NCBI RefSeq assembly: GCF_003335505.1
Contig: NZ_QPEX01000024.1
Span: 1 to 64,000, forward strand
From: Bremerella cremea
GTDB lineage: Bacteria; Planctomycetota; Planctomycetia; Pirellulales; Pirellulaceae
Length of the DNA stretch: 64,000 nucleotides
Reading direction: 5' to 3'
Position numbers and translations under genes: made by a program. Positions 32,405-41,968 of this stretch are shown here, piece by piece; position 1 is the first letter of the stretch; the number at the start of each line of letters is the position of its first letter. Below the pieces are notes generated by a model that saw only the letters and a program-made list of their open reading frames with translations, searched no databases and had not been told where the DNA came from.

Positions 32405-33397
32405 ATGAGCATGAGCGTTACTTGGCAAATTGTAATCATCTCGGCCATCGCCATCATCGCGTTGGCCATGACCGTTCGCTGGCTGGTTCGCTATATCCTT
32501 TCCGGCACCTACAAAGCAGGCGAAGTCGTCGATCCGTATCGGCCTCGTAACTTCGCCGTGCCGGATCCACAGATTATCGAGTTTACCGGCGAAAAAGAGA
32601 CGACCCTCCGTGGCCGCTATTGGCGTGGCTCAAGCGATCAGGCAATTGTTGTGGTCCATGGCATCGATGGCCCTTCGATCGAGATGCTACCGCATGTCGC
32701 TTACCTTTACCGAGCAGGTTACCACGTGCTGCTCTACGACAACCGTGGACGGGGCAAGAGCGATGGAGGCTTTACCACACTTGGCTTTTTGGAATGGCGT
32801 GATGTGCTGCATGCCGTGAAGTGGATGCGAAAGCAGCCTGGCATCGACTCCGAAAAGGTTGGCCTGCATGGTCTCTCGCTAGGGGCGGCTTGCGTGATCA
32901 TGGCCGCCGCAGAAGATCAATCAATCTGCGGCGTATTAGCGGAAAGCCCGTTCGTATCGATGCCTCTGATGCTGGGTCATATCAGCAATAAAATCACACG
33001 CCTGCCTACGCTTTTGATTGGCAACGTAGTCCGCACAATTCTCGACTGGTCGCTCGGGACAAGGCTGCGACTTGTGGAACCCTACGCGGCGGTGCAAGCG
33101 ATTTCTCCTCGGCCGCTTTATATCATCGATGCCGAACATGACCAGCTCTTTCCTGCTGAGACCGCTCGTACGGTTTACGATGCAGCAGGCGAACCGAAAC
33201 AATTCTGGAAAGTCCACGGCGCCGCGCATGCCAACTGCTGGCACGTCTGCCCGGAAGAATACGAACAACGCGCGATCGCCTTTTGGGAACTAGTCTTTTC
33301 AGAGAACCCTCCCCAAGTCATCTACCCGCGATCTGCCGACTTGGGCAATTCAGCACATCCCACTCAGGTCACCAACCAGTCCCCTGCCAACCGTTGA
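32405..33397 (+). CDS. Membrane-anchored alpha/beta hydrolase
   Basis: The 330-residue protein has one N-terminal transmembrane segment (IVIISAIAIIALAMTVRWLV), then an alpha/beta hydrolase domain. Catalytic features are AIVVVHGIDGPS near 78, the Ser elbow LHGLSLGAACVI near 157, an Asp in YIIDAEHDQLFPAE near 245 and a His in HGAAHANCWH near 273. It matches the DUF1749/BAAT-like esterases. The start at 32405 gives a clean N terminus; the shifted ATG at 32401 is a different frame. Substrate unknown. Confidence 0.8.
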   Translation: MSMSVTWQIVIISAIAIIALAMTVRWLVRYILSGTYKAGEVVDPYRPRNFAVPDPQIIEFTGEKETTLRGRYWRGSSDQAIVVVHGIDGPSIEMLPHVAYLYRAGYHVLLYDNRGRGKSDGGFTTLGFLEWRDVLHAVKWMRKQPGIDSEKVGLHGLSLGAACVIMAAAEDQSICGVLAESPFVSMPLMLGHISNKITRLPTLLIGNVVRTILDWSLGTRLRLVEPYAAVQAISPRPLYIIDAEHDQLFPAETARTVYDAAGEPKQFWKVHGAAHANCWHVCPEEYEQRAIAFWELVFSENPPQVIYPRSADLGNSAHPTQVTNQSPANR

Positions 33398-33513
33398 CCA
33401 CGGCCGCACTTAGTCGAGTTTTCGCCAGCTTCCCTGGCGATTATCATGAACCACCGCTAGGCACTTGTGTCTTCTTCGGTGATTCTGCCTTCTTACACCC
33501 TACGACTACCCGA

Positions 33514-33912
33514 ATGATTGAATACCAGCTTGAACCCCGTCTTTCGGTAGATGAATACCACGACATCCTCGTTCGTTCCGGCCTTGCCGAGCGACGCCCG
33601 GCTGACGACTGGGCCAAGCTGACCCAGATGGTCGAAAACGCCGACATCCTGCTCACTGCCCGCAGCCAAGGGAAACTGGTCGGCATTTCACGCTGCATGA
33701 CCGACTTCGCCCATGCCACTTACCTGGCCGACCTGGCCGTTGACCGCGATTTCCAGAAGCAAGGAATCGGTAAAGAACTGATCGCCCGCAGCCACGTAGC
33801 CGCCGGCAAACACACGCTGCTCATATTGATCGCCGCTCCGGCTGCGGCTAGTTATTATCCGCATGTGGGTCTAGAGAAGCACGACTCGTGCTGGATTATT
33901 CCGCGTGAGTGA
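33514..33912 (+). CDS. GNAT-family N-acetyltransferase
   Basis: From the ATG at 33514 the protein is 132 residues. The acetyl-CoA motif appears as YLADLAVDRDFQKQGIGKEL (V-x-x-x-x-Q-x-x-G-I-G) near 72-88, followed by AAPAAASYYPHVGLEK. This is a compact GNAT with no target-recognition clue. An upstream in-frame ATG at 33283 would overlap the previous gene and adds residues with no homology, so it is rejected. Confidence 0.8.
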   Translation: MIEYQLEPRLSVDEYHDILVRSGLAERRPADDWAKLTQMVENADILLTARSQGKLVGISRCMTDFAHATYLADLAVDRDFQKQGIGKELIARSHVAAGKHTLLILIAAPAAASYYPHVGLEKHDSCWIIPRE

Positions 33913-33915
33913 AGC

Positions 33916-34749
33916 TTAAGTCAGCGGAATCTCGAGCCCGTCGTAGGCCAGTTCCATCCCCTCAGGAAGCGTAGCGTTGGTTGCCTCGTGTTCGAGTTTG
34001 CACGAGATGTGCGTGAAGTAGGTCCGTTTGGCGCCGATCTTTCGGGCTGCTTCGACCGCTTCTTCGAGCGAAAAGTGAGTGGGGTGGGGATCGGGCCGCA
34101 GGGCATCAAGGATCAGCACATCTAATCCCTCTAGCTTGGCCCAGCTTTCAGCCGGGATCTCGTTGGTATCGGTGCAGTAGGCGACGTTACCGACACGGAA
34201 GCCAAGCACTTCAAACCGAGGCCCATGCTGCAGGCGAATCGGTGTGACCTCGGCCCCTAAAGTGTGAAACGGTTCGAGCCCGATAGGAATCATGTTCAGC
34301 GCTGGACGCGAGCCGACATGGGTCTGAGCTTCGTTACTAAACGCATAGTCGTACACTCGGCGGATCTTGGCGTCGACATTCGGTTCGCAGTAAATCGGAA
34401 CAGCGTGCCCCAGGTAGAACTGAAAAAGCCGCACTTCGTCTAGCCCGAACAAATGATCGGCGTGGCTGTGCGTAAACGCCACGGCATGCACGACCCCAAT
34501 TCCGTTGTTCAAAAGTTGCGTCCGCAAGTCTGGCGGGGTATCGATCAGCAAATTCCCCTCCGGCAAACCAAAGATCACGCTACAGCGGAGCCGCTTATTT
34601 TTGGGATTGATGCTCTGACAGACATCGCAGCCACATCCCACAACAGGCACCCCCATAGAGGTACCTGTTCCTAAAACGAGCAGCCGCCCGGTAATGTCGC
34701 GTGTCACGACTTCCTTTTTAGGTGAACTAGAGGGTGAGGTCTGACTCAT
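33916..34749 (-). CDS. PhnP-like MBL-fold metallo-hydrolase
   Basis: The 277-residue protein has a GTGTSMGVPVVGCGCDVC start, the metallo-beta-lactamase motif FTHSHADHLFGLDEVR near 93, then AYCTDTNEIPAESW near 195 and a final TYFTHISCKLEHE with His. The CGCDVC zinc pair resembles PhnP, a phosphoribosyl cyclic phosphodiesterase; relatives also cleave cyclic nucleotides or tRNA precursors. It converges with the GNAT gene and is upstream-divergent from secA. Confidence 0.82.
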   Translation of the reverse strand: MSQTSPSSSPKKEVVTRDITGRLLVLGTGTSMGVPVVGCGCDVCQSINPKNKRLRCSVIFGLPEGNLLIDTPPDLRTQLLNNGIGVVHAVAFTHSHADHLFGLDEVRLFQFYLGHAVPIYCEPNVDAKIRRVYDYAFSNEAQTHVGSRPALNMIPIGLEPFHTLGAEVTPIRLQHGPRFEVLGFRVGNVAYCTDTNEIPAESWAKLEGLDVLILDALRPDPHPTHFSLEEAVEAARKIGAKRTYFTHISCKLEHEATNATLPEGMELAYDGLEIPLT

Positions 34750-35193
34750 ACTAGGTCTTTCGGGTGGAAATTGTCTGGTCTGAGAATCGCAAAAGAAACA
34801 TCCCGTTGCAACCCCTCGACTTCCGCCCGAAAACGAAACGGCAGATCATTTCGTAACCTATTGCTACGGAATTGCTTCTAAACCAAGAGAGAACGCTTAT
34901 CTCGGCCCACCAAGGTCAGGGTAAGCATGGGCACGCAATGCCCAGATGTAAGAAACTTGGCGGAAACTACGCTAGCTGGGTAAGGAAATTCACTGCCGAG
35001 ACGAATACCATGATATCGAGATGTGTTCCCCTTAGCCTATCAAGCGCGGTTGACCCCCTAGAGCAATCCCTATAATCTACGAGATGGGAAGGGTTTGCGC
35101 GCACGCTTCCGTTGTGGCGGTGTCTACAAAAAAGGTCTTGTTTCGCCCCAACGTGTGCCACTAATTCTCCTCCTCCCCAGGTGAAATTCAGCG
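34750..35193. other. secA upstream region, with no gene
   Basis: About 440 bp without a supported gene. It includes the promoter candidate at 35051-35077 and a long untranslated leader of about 110 bases before the secA ATG, which would allow translational control, though no SecM-like leader peptide is visible. Confidence 0.35.
35051..35077 (+). promoter_or_regulatory. Candidate sigma-70 promoter of secA
   Basis: TTGACC (35051-35056) and a perfect TATAAT (35072-35077) are separated by 15 bp, slightly shorter than the 17-bp optimum. The -10 region has the same tccctataat context as the metK promoter. Confidence 0.5.
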
Positions 35194-38100
35194 ATGGAGA
35201 TATTGGAACAGATTTGGGAAAAGATCAGCCTGTTTTTTGGCGGTCTGCTTAGCGGGTTCGAACGGCTGATCACTTCAGCGTTTGGTTCGTCTAACGCCCG
35301 ATATATTAAGAAGTTACAGTCAACCGTTGATGCCATTAACGAGTTGGAACCGAAGTACGAAGCCCTTTCGGACGACGAACTTCGCGACCAGACTCGGCTG
35401 TTCCGGCAGCGCCTGGCATCGGGCGAGACTTTAGATGACATATTAGTCGAGGCGTTTGCCGTCGGCCGCGAGGCAGGCAAGCGTTACCTTGGCATGCGGC
35501 ATTACGATGTCCAGCTGATCGGCGGGATCGTGTTGCACCGTGGTAGTGTGGCTGAAATGGTCACCGGTGAAGGTAAAACCTTGGTGGCTACCTTGCCGGC
35601 GTACTTAAACGCGATCGAAGGCAAAGGGGTGTTCGTCATCACGGTGAACGATTACCTGGCCCGCCGCGACATGGAATGGATGGCCCCGCTTTATCGCGGC
35701 CTAGGACTCACGGTCAACGCGATTCAAAACGACATGACCGTCGAAGCACGTCAGCAAGCTTACAGCTGCGACATCACCTACGGCACAAACAACGAATTCG
35801 GCTTCGACTACCTGCGCGATAACATGCGCCCAGCGGCGCGCGGTGACGACCGTTTCCCGAAGCATTATCAGCAGTCGCAAGGCCGTTTGCATTACGCGAT
35901 CATCGACGAAGTCGACAATATCTTGATCGACGAAGCCCGGACTCCGCTGATCATCAGCGGCCCCGCCAACACCAAAAACGAAAAGTACGCCGAAGCCGAC
36001 AAGATCGCGCGCACGTTGAAGAAAGAAGAGCACTTCGTCGTCAACGAGAAGGATCGTACGGCGAATCTGACGGAAGATGGTGTCCGCATGGCGGAACGCC
36101 TGGCTGGGGTCGAAAGCTTCTATACCTCGGGCAACATGGAATGGCCCCACCTGATCGACAACGCCCTGCGTGCCCATTACCTCTACCAGCGTGACGTGGA
36201 CTACGTGGTGGAAGAAGGCAAGATCATCATCGTCGACCCGCACACCGGTCGTAAGATGGATGGGCGTCAATGGAGCGACGGCATGCACCAAGCCGTCGAA
36301 GCGAAGGAAGGGGTCAAGATCAAGGAAGAGACCCAAACGCTCGCTACGATCACGCTGCAAAACTTCTTCAAGCTGTTCGACAAGCTAAGTGGTATGACCG
36401 GTACGGCCATGACCGAAGCTGGCGAATTGTGGAAGATCTACGAGCTGGACGTCATCGCCATTCCGACCAACCGCGAAATGCAGCGGATCATGTACACCGA
36501 CGTCATCTTCATGACGGAAAAAGAAAAGTACGAAGCGGTCGCCGACGAAATCGAACGTCATGTGAAGTGGGACGTCGTCATGTTCAAAAATGGCGACGAG
36601 ATTTGGGGGGATATCCTCAAAGAAACCGACGATTCGATCGAGATTCACGCCAAAGGGCAGAAGCAGCCTACCAAGATTGATCGCAGCAAGATCAAAGCTG
36701 TACAGTACAAGGGACGTCCCGTTCTGGTCGGTACCGTCAGTATCGAAAAGAGCGAACGACTTTCTCACCTGCTCGAAAAACGGGGCATCAAACATGACCT
36801 GTTGAATGCCAAGCAGCACAAACGAGAAGCCGATATCGTCGCCCAAGCTGGCCGTATTGGTTCGGTAACCATCGCCACGAACATGGCCGGTCGTGGTACC
36901 GACATCATCATGGGGGGCAACCCCGAGACAATGGCCTGGGCCCAACTGCAGCACAAATACGCAACCCGCTTGGATGTGCCGCAAGAGGAATGGGACACGC
37001 TGGTCAACGAGATCGAACAGCGCGAAAAAATGAAGGAGATGGGCAAGAAGGTCAAAGAACTGGGCGGCCTGCACGTGATCGGTACCGAACGTCACGAGTC
37101 GCGTCGTATCGACCTTCAGTTACGTGGTCGTTGTGGTCGCCAAGGGGATCCTGGTAGCTCGCGATTCTTCCTCTCGCTGGAAGACGACTTGATGCGAATC
37201 TACTTCGGCGATTGGGCGAAGAACTTCATCCAACGGATGCCTGCCGCGATGCGTCCACAGCCGGGCGACGCCATCGAAAGCCGCTTGATCATGCGACGGA
37301 TCGAAGGTGCCCAGAAGAAACGCGAAGAACAAAACTTCGAGGCTCGTAAGAACCTGCTCGAGTACGACGAAGTAATGGACGAACAGCGTAAGCGCGTCTA
37401 TGGTTTCCGCCAACAGATTTTGGAAGGGGGCGATAGCCGTGACCTGATCATGGACATGGTACGCGAACAAATCGAGTACCACGTTCGCATGTTCATGGAA
37501 AAAGACTTCGGCATCGACACCTTTACCAAATGGGCCGGCTCAGAACTCTCTTGCGAACTGAACAATCGCGACCTGCGTGGGATGGACTTCCCAGCAGCGG
37601 AGCAGTACGCCCGGGACCAAGCGGTGCGATCCGCCGAATCGAACATCATCGCCTCGATCGACGAAAACCTACCCGATAGCGAAGATGAAAGCGAATGGAA
37701 CTGGGGCGCGATGGCCCGCTTCGCCAACAGCATGTGGAAGTTGAATCTCAACGACCGCGAACTGAAGAAGGTAGGCCGCGATCAGGTCGACGAATACCTG
37801 ATCGAGAAAGCCCGCGAAGCGATTGCTAAGGTCGATCTGTCTGAAGGGGAAAAGTTCCTCGACAAAGACTTCGGCCTGAAAACGCTCAGCCATTGGTGCC
37901 GCTACAAGTTTGGCTTCGAGCTCGACATCGAAGAGTTGCAAGACAAGGCCCCTGCTACCGTGATCGACCAGGTCACCACCAAGGCCATCGAAGTCTACGA
38001 CCACAAAGAAGCCGAATACCCAGTTTTGACTGGCCTGTATAAGTTCAGCGACAAGAGCGGCGGACACGCGCGTTTGGATCGCGATGGCTTACTGGCTTGG

Positions 38101-38901
38101 GCCTCGGGGCGTTTTGAAATCGATCTGAACGAAGAAGAGTTCAAGAGCAAGCAGCGGGAAGAAATCCAGACCCTGCTTATTCCCTTGAGCGAGAAGCACA
38201 AAAAGATCGCTCACGATAAGCTGACCGCTGTCCATGCCAAGGTTGCTCAGCTTTACGAGGACAACCCTGACACCCAGACCTTGTCCGTCATTAGTGGCGG
38301 CAATGGCCAAATGGGCTCGCTCACCGCGTGGATTCAACAGAACATTCATGCTGACATCCCCGCAGAAGAGCTCGAGCAGTTCGACAAGCACCAGTTGGAA
38401 TCGCGTTTGATCCGCGAAGTCTACGAGCGTTATCGCCCGGAAATGACTCGCATGGAACGGAGCGTCCTGCTGGAATTGATCGACAACGCCTGGAAAGATC
38501 ACCTTCTCGCGATGGATCACCTACGGTCAGCCGTCAGCTTTGTCGGTTACGCCCAAGTCGACTCCAAAGTCGAGTACAAGCGAGAAGGCATGCGGCAGTT
38601 CGATCAGATGTGGCGTAGTGTCGGCGAACGCGTGACCGATCTCGTCTACAAGATCGAAAGCCTGAACGAGGAATTCGTCAGCTCGACCTGGAAGGAATCG
38701 GAAGCACGTCACGATTCCGCCGCGTCTATCGGCGACATGGCCCAACAACAAGAACAGGCCATTAACAACTCGCAAGGCGAAGTCGAAGTTACCGCACCAA
38801 TTCGTAACGTGGGGGAAAAGATCCACCGCAACGATCCTTGCCCCTGCGGCAGCGGAAAGAAATATAAGGCCTGCTGCATGAAGCAGGAACAAGCACGTTA
38901 A
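35194..38901 (+). CDS. secA: SecA preprotein translocase ATPase, planctomycete long form
   Basis: The 1235-residue SecA drives export through SecYEG. Walker A is MVTGEGKTLVATLPAYL near 124, DEAD-like IIDEVDNILIDEARTP near 235, GRGTDIIMGG near 570 and the zinc-binding tail DPCPCGSGKKYKACC at the end. It exceeds the E. coli protein (901) by more than 300 residues. A 47-residue insertion at about 457-503 (FKNGDEIWGDILKETDDSIE, then KIDRSKIKAVQY) has a beta-rich pattern, and a helical repeat region at about 777-1080 accounts for the rest. The ATG at 35194 has CCTCCCC upstream but no clear SD. Confidence 0.97.
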   Translation: MEILEQIWEKISLFFGGLLSGFERLITSAFGSSNARYIKKLQSTVDAINELEPKYEALSDDELRDQTRLFRQRLASGETLDDILVEAFAVGREAGKRYLGMRHYDVQLIGGIVLHRGSVAEMVTGEGKTLVATLPAYLNAIEGKGVFVITVNDYLARRDMEWMAPLYRGLGLTVNAIQNDMTVEARQQAYSCDITYGTNNEFGFDYLRDNMRPAARGDDRFPKHYQQSQGRLHYAIIDEVDNILIDEARTPLIISGPANTKNEKYAEADKIARTLKKEEHFVVNEKDRTANLTEDGVRMAERLAGVESFYTSGNMEWPHLIDNALRAHYLYQRDVDYVVEEGKIIIVDPHTGRKMDGRQWSDGMHQAVEAKEGVKIKEETQTLATITLQNFFKLFDKLSGMTGTAMTEAGELWKIYELDVIAIPTNREMQRIMYTDVIFMTEKEKYEAVADEIERHVKWDVVMFKNGDEIWGDILKETDDSIEIHAKGQKQPTKIDRSKIKAVQYKGRPVLVGTVSIEKSERLSHLLEKRGIKHDLLNAKQHKREADIVAQAGRIGSVTIATNMAGRGTDIIMGGNPETMAWAQLQHKYATRLDVPQEEWDTLVNEIEQREKMKEMGKKVKELGGLHVIGTERHESRRIDLQLRGRCGRQGDPGSSRFFLSLEDDLMRIYFGDWAKNFIQRMPAAMRPQPGDAIESRLIMRRIEGAQKKREEQNFEARKNLLEYDEVMDEQRKRVYGFRQQILEGGDSRDLIMDMVREQIEYHVRMFMEKDFGIDTFTKWAGSELSCELNNRDLRGMDFPAAEQYARDQAVRSAESNIIASIDENLPDSEDESEWNWGAMARFANSMWKLNLNDRELKKVGRDQVDEYLIEKAREAIAKVDLSEGEKFLDKDFGLKTLSHWCRYKFGFELDIEELQDKAPATVIDQVTTKAIEVYDHKEAEYPVLTGLYKFSDKSGGHARLDRDGLLAWASGRFEIDLNEEEFKSKQREEIQTLLIPLSEKHKKIAHDKLTAVHAKVAQLYEDNPDTQTLSVISGGNGQMGSLTAWIQQNIHADIPAEELEQFDKHQLESRLIREVYERYRPEMTRMERSVLLELIDNAWKDHLLAMDHLRSAVSFVGYAQVDSKVEYKREGMRQFDQMWRSVGERVTDLVYKIESLNEEFVSSTWKESEARHDSAASIGDMAQQQEQAINNSQGEVEVTAPIRNVGEKIHRNDPCPCGSGKKYKACCMKQEQAR

Positions 38902-38937
38902 CCCTGGGGAACCTCAATCAGGCTCCCTGAAGTGGCC

Positions 38938-38968
38938 AACTACCCAGCGATGCTTTCCCTGGGTAGTT
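38938..38968. terminator. Perfect 10-bp inverted repeat after secA
   Basis: The sequences aactacccag (38938-38947) and ctgggtagtt (38959-38968) form a strong stem with an 11-base loop. There is no T-run, so the stem may be a processing or pausing signal. Confidence 0.5.
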
Positions 38969-39053
38969 ATGGCCTTGGCCGAAACAACGGAATTTGTTTC
39001 GGAAGACCATCAAGCGATTGCCTTCCCAGCAATCCAACCGGACGGATCCGCCG

Positions 39054-40367
39054 ATGATCTCGTGGCTGCTCAATATCGTCTACCTCGCGCTGGTCGTGGC
39101 CGCCTCTCCTTTTTTGGTATGGTCGGCCGTTACCAAAGGCAAATACCGCGAAGGCTTTGCCGAAAAGTTCCTCGGCCAGCTTCCTTCTCGCCCGGTCGAT
39201 TCAGCCCAGCACCTTTGGCTACATGCCGTCAGTGTCGGGGAGGTCAATCTGTTGGCGCCCCTCATGCAAGCGATCGGCCAAGCGCACCCTGGCACGACCT
39301 TTCATATCACCACGACCACCAAAGCTGGCTACGACCTGGCCAAGACCAAGTACGCCGAACATATTGTCAGCTACGCCCCGCTCGATTTCTCGTGGGCCGT
39401 GTCCAATGCCTATCGCCGCATCCAACCCGATGCGGTGTTGCTGGCCGAGCTAGAATTGTGGCCTAATCTGATTCGCTTTGCCCAGCGGCACTCAGCCCAT
39501 ATAGCCATTATCAACGGTCGCCTGAGCAGCAAAAGCCATCGTGGCTATCGACGTATCTTATGGCTGGTGCGTCCCTTGCTGCGCCGTCTTGATTTGATTG
39601 CGGCCCAGGACGAAACATACGCTGCCCGCTTTTGTGATCTGGGAGCCGATCCTCAAAACGTTCATGTGACTGGCTCGATTAAGTTCGATGGTATCACCCC
39701 CAACCGCAACAATCCCCAATCGCTTGCCTTTCGAGAACTGGCCGGCCTTCAAGCAGATGACCTCGTCTGGCTGGCCGGTAGTACCCAGGCCGGCGAAGAG
39801 CCGCTCATCTTAGCGGCTTACCACCAAGCCCAAAAGCAAGTTCCCAACTTGAAGCTTCTGCTAGTTCCCCGCCACCCCCATCGCTTCGACGAGATCGCTC
39901 ACTACCTGACCGCTCAAGGGGAACATTTTGCCCGTCGCAGCGAACTAAACGAGCCCCTCTCTGCGGAGGTTTCCATTTTGCTGATCGATAGCGTCGGAGA
40001 ACTTTCCGCCTGGTGGGGAACGGCGGACATCGCGTTTGTCGGGGGAAGCCTCGGCAACCGAGGCGGGCAAAACATGATCGAGCCGGCGGCCTATGGGGCG
40101 GCAGTCGCCGTCGGCCCCAACACATGGAACTTTAAAGATGTCGTCCAGCGGCTACAAGCGGCCGAGGCCCTGACGGTAATCCACGATACCGATAGCCTCG
40201 CCCAATTCGTGCTTCACGCGGCGACAGACCATGTCTGGCGGCTCGACCAAGGCGAGCGAGCCAAAGAGGTCGTGCTCGCCCAGCAAGGAGCCACAGCCCG
40301 TTCTGTCGCCCTGCTCGCTCCGCTGCTGCAGCGGCCCACCATTGTCAAATTTCGCTCGGCGGCCTAG
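39054..40367 (+). CDS. waaA: 3-deoxy-D-manno-octulosonic acid transferase (WaaA/KdtA)
   Basis: The protein of about 437 residues has a membrane-anchoring N terminus (ISWLLNIVYLALVVAASPFL), the Kdo-transferase HAVSVGEVNLLAPLMQ near 62, the TTTTKAGYDLAK region near 88, LLAELELWPNLIRFA near 125, and the GT-B donor site (ARAFVGGSLGNRGGQNMIEP-like, IAFVGGSLGNRGGQN) near 325. It adds Kdo to lipid A precursors, so this planctomycete makes a Kdo-containing LPS core. The start at 39054 is preferred over 38994, which adds 20 residues unlike the family. Confidence 0.9.
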   Translation: MISWLLNIVYLALVVAASPFLVWSAVTKGKYREGFAEKFLGQLPSRPVDSAQHLWLHAVSVGEVNLLAPLMQAIGQAHPGTTFHITTTTKAGYDLAKTKYAEHIVSYAPLDFSWAVSNAYRRIQPDAVLLAELELWPNLIRFAQRHSAHIAIINGRLSSKSHRGYRRILWLVRPLLRRLDLIAAQDETYAARFCDLGADPQNVHVTGSIKFDGITPNRNNPQSLAFRELAGLQADDLVWLAGSTQAGEEPLILAAYHQAQKQVPNLKLLLVPRHPHRFDEIAHYLTAQGEHFARRSELNEPLSAEVSILLIDSVGELSAWWGTADIAFVGGSLGNRGGQNMIEPAAYGAAVAVGPNTWNFKDVVQRLQAAEALTVIHDTDSLAQFVLHAATDHVWRLDQGERAKEVVLAQQGATARSVALLAPLLQRPTIVKFRSAA

Positions 40368-40460
40368 CTGGGGCTACTGTAACCATAGGCAGCCATCGAA
40401 TCTGAACCCGCAAGCCGCCAGATCAAGGCAAATCAACCCGTTTCTTGCCTATTTACCCGG

Positions 40461-40490
40461 TTGTTCGCCATCTGCTGTTGTCCCTATAAT
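40461..40490 (+). promoter_or_regulatory. Candidate sigma-70 promoter of metK
   Basis: TTGTTC (40461-40466) and TATAAT (40485-40490) lie 18 bp apart, 94 bases before the GTG start. Confidence 0.4.
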
Positions 40491-40583
40491 GCCCTATCCG
40501 CCATTGGTCTCGGGCCAAGTGTTGGCGTGTTTCAATCCCGCTCCGTGCCCGTGTGCCGGTCTGTATCTCAGGAGAGTTAAACG

Positions 40584-41759
40584 GTGGCTTCTGGAAAGTA
40601 TTTGTTCACTAGCGAATCGGTCAGCATGGGTCACCCGGACAAAATGGCTGACCAAATCTCGGACGGCATCTTAGATGCCCTTCTCGCTGAAGATCCCCAC
40701 AGCCGTGTGGCCTGCGAAACGATGGTAACCACTGGTGTTGCGATTGTGGCCGGCGAAATCACGACGAAAGCTCGTATCGACTATCAAGACGTCATTCGCC
40801 AAGTGATCCGCGACATCGGGTACACCAGCGACGACATGGGCTTCAACGCTGATACCTGTGCCGTGATGGTCACGCTCGACCGCCAAAGCCCTGACATCGC
40901 CCAAGGGGTGAACGACGACTCGGCCAAAGGAAAAGAAATTGGCGCCGGCGACCAAGGTCTGATGTTTGGTTACGCTTGTAACCACACCCCGGAACTGATG
41001 CCACTGCCGGTCGCCTTGTCGCACCGCATCTTAAACCGCCTGACCGAAGCCCGCCAAAACGGCGAAGTCGATTGGCTGCGCCCTGACAGCAAGAGCCAGG
41101 TCACGGTTGAATTTGATGGCGATCGCCCGGTGGGCATCCACACCGTCGTCGTTTCGACTCAGCACTCCGACAAGGTCGACAACGCGACCATCAAAGAATT
41201 CGTGATCGAAAAGGTCATCAAGCCGGTTCTGCCGGAAGAATTCCTCGACGACGACATCATCTTTCACATCAACCCAACCGGCAACTTTGTCGTTGGTGGC
41301 CCGATGGGCGACTGCGGTTTGACCGGTCGTAAGATCATCGTCGACACCTACGGTGGCTGGGGGCGTCACGGTGGTGGTGCGTTCAGTGGTAAGGACTCGA
41401 CCAAGGTCGATCGCAGTGCCGCTTACATGGGCCGCTACGTTGCCAAGAACATTGTCGCCGCTGGTCTGGCCGATCGCTGCGAAGTGCAGTTGGCTTACGC
41501 TATTGGCGTTACCGAGCCGGTGAGTGTTCATATCGACACCTTCGGCACCGGCAAGATCGACGACGAAAAGATCGCCGACCTAGTCGTCAAGAACTTCCCG
41601 CTTTCCCCTGGCGGCATCATCGACTACCTCGACCTGCGTCGTCCGATCTTCCGCGCAACGGCGGCTGGCGGTCACTTCGGTCGTGACGAATTCCCTTGGG
41701 AGAACACCGACAAAGCGGAAGAACTGGCCAAGCAAGCCGGTATCACGGTTTCGGCCTAA
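40584..41759 (+). CDS. metK: S-adenosylmethionine synthetase (MetK)
   Basis: The 391-residue enzyme makes SAM from methionine and ATP. Signatures are [18 protein letters not shown] near 11, [14 protein letters not shown] near 118, the P-loop-like [20 protein letters not shown] near 248 and [19 protein letters not shown] near 270. The start is GTG with CAGGAGAG (40569-40576), the best site available. It is monocistronic with its own promoter and terminator. Confidence 0.97.
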   Translation: MASGKYLFTSESVSMGHPDKMADQISDGILDALLAEDPHSRVACETMVTTGVAIVAGEITTKARIDYQDVIRQVIRDIGYTSDDMGFNADTCAVMVTLDRQSPDIAQGVNDDSAKGKEIGAGDQGLMFGYACNHTPELMPLPVALSHRILNRLTEARQNGEVDWLRPDSKSQVTVEFDGDRPVGIHTVVVSTQHSDKVDNATIKEFVIEKVIKPVLPEEFLDDDIIFHINPTGNFVVGGPMGDCGLTGRKIIVDTYGGWGRHGGGAFSGKDSTKVDRSAAYMGRYVAKNIVAAGLADRCEVQLAYAIGVTEPVSVHIDTFGTGKIDDEKIADLVVKNFPLSPGGIIDYLDLRRPIFRATAAGGHFGRDEFPWENTDKAEELAKQAGITVSA

Positions 41760-41770
41760 GGCATTTTCGG

Positions 41771-41807
41771 CCCCTCTGCCTAGCAGGGAGAGGGCTGGGG
41801 TGAGGGT
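41771..41807 (+). repeat. REP-like intergenic repeat after metK
   Basis: The sequence cctctgcctagcagggagag, followed by ggctggggtgaggg, has the self-complementary core of the REP-type cccctctcc...ggagagg family widely scattered in Pirellulaceae and other genomes. I see it only once in this window, so this relies on memory of the motif. Confidence 0.35.
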
Positions 41808-41904
41808 TTCAAGGAGCCAAGCTACCACAACATTGGCTCGGCCTGTAAAAAACCAACCACCTTCACCAAGCCGCCGAAAATCAATTCCGCATTGCGAGAA
41901 ATTT

Positions 41905-41941
41905 GGGTTCCTGTCACACTTCGCGGCAGGAACCCTTTTTC
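41905..41941 (+). terminator. Rho-independent terminator after metK
   Basis: The stem gggttcctg (41905-41913) pairs with caggaaccc (41927-41935), followed by TTTTTC. Confidence 0.85.
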
Positions 41942-41968
41942 GTGCGCACCTTAGCGGAAATCGTTGGC

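Noticed and set aside
35701..37095. Long minus-strand ORFs inside secA
   Set aside because: They are composition shadows of the highly expressed secA gene.
40371..40583. SAM riboswitch before metK
   Set aside because: I looked for the conserved paired core expected of SAM riboswitches and did not see one.
41903..41968. Upstream extension of the membrane protein after metK
   Set aside because: It would overlap the metK terminator stem-loop.
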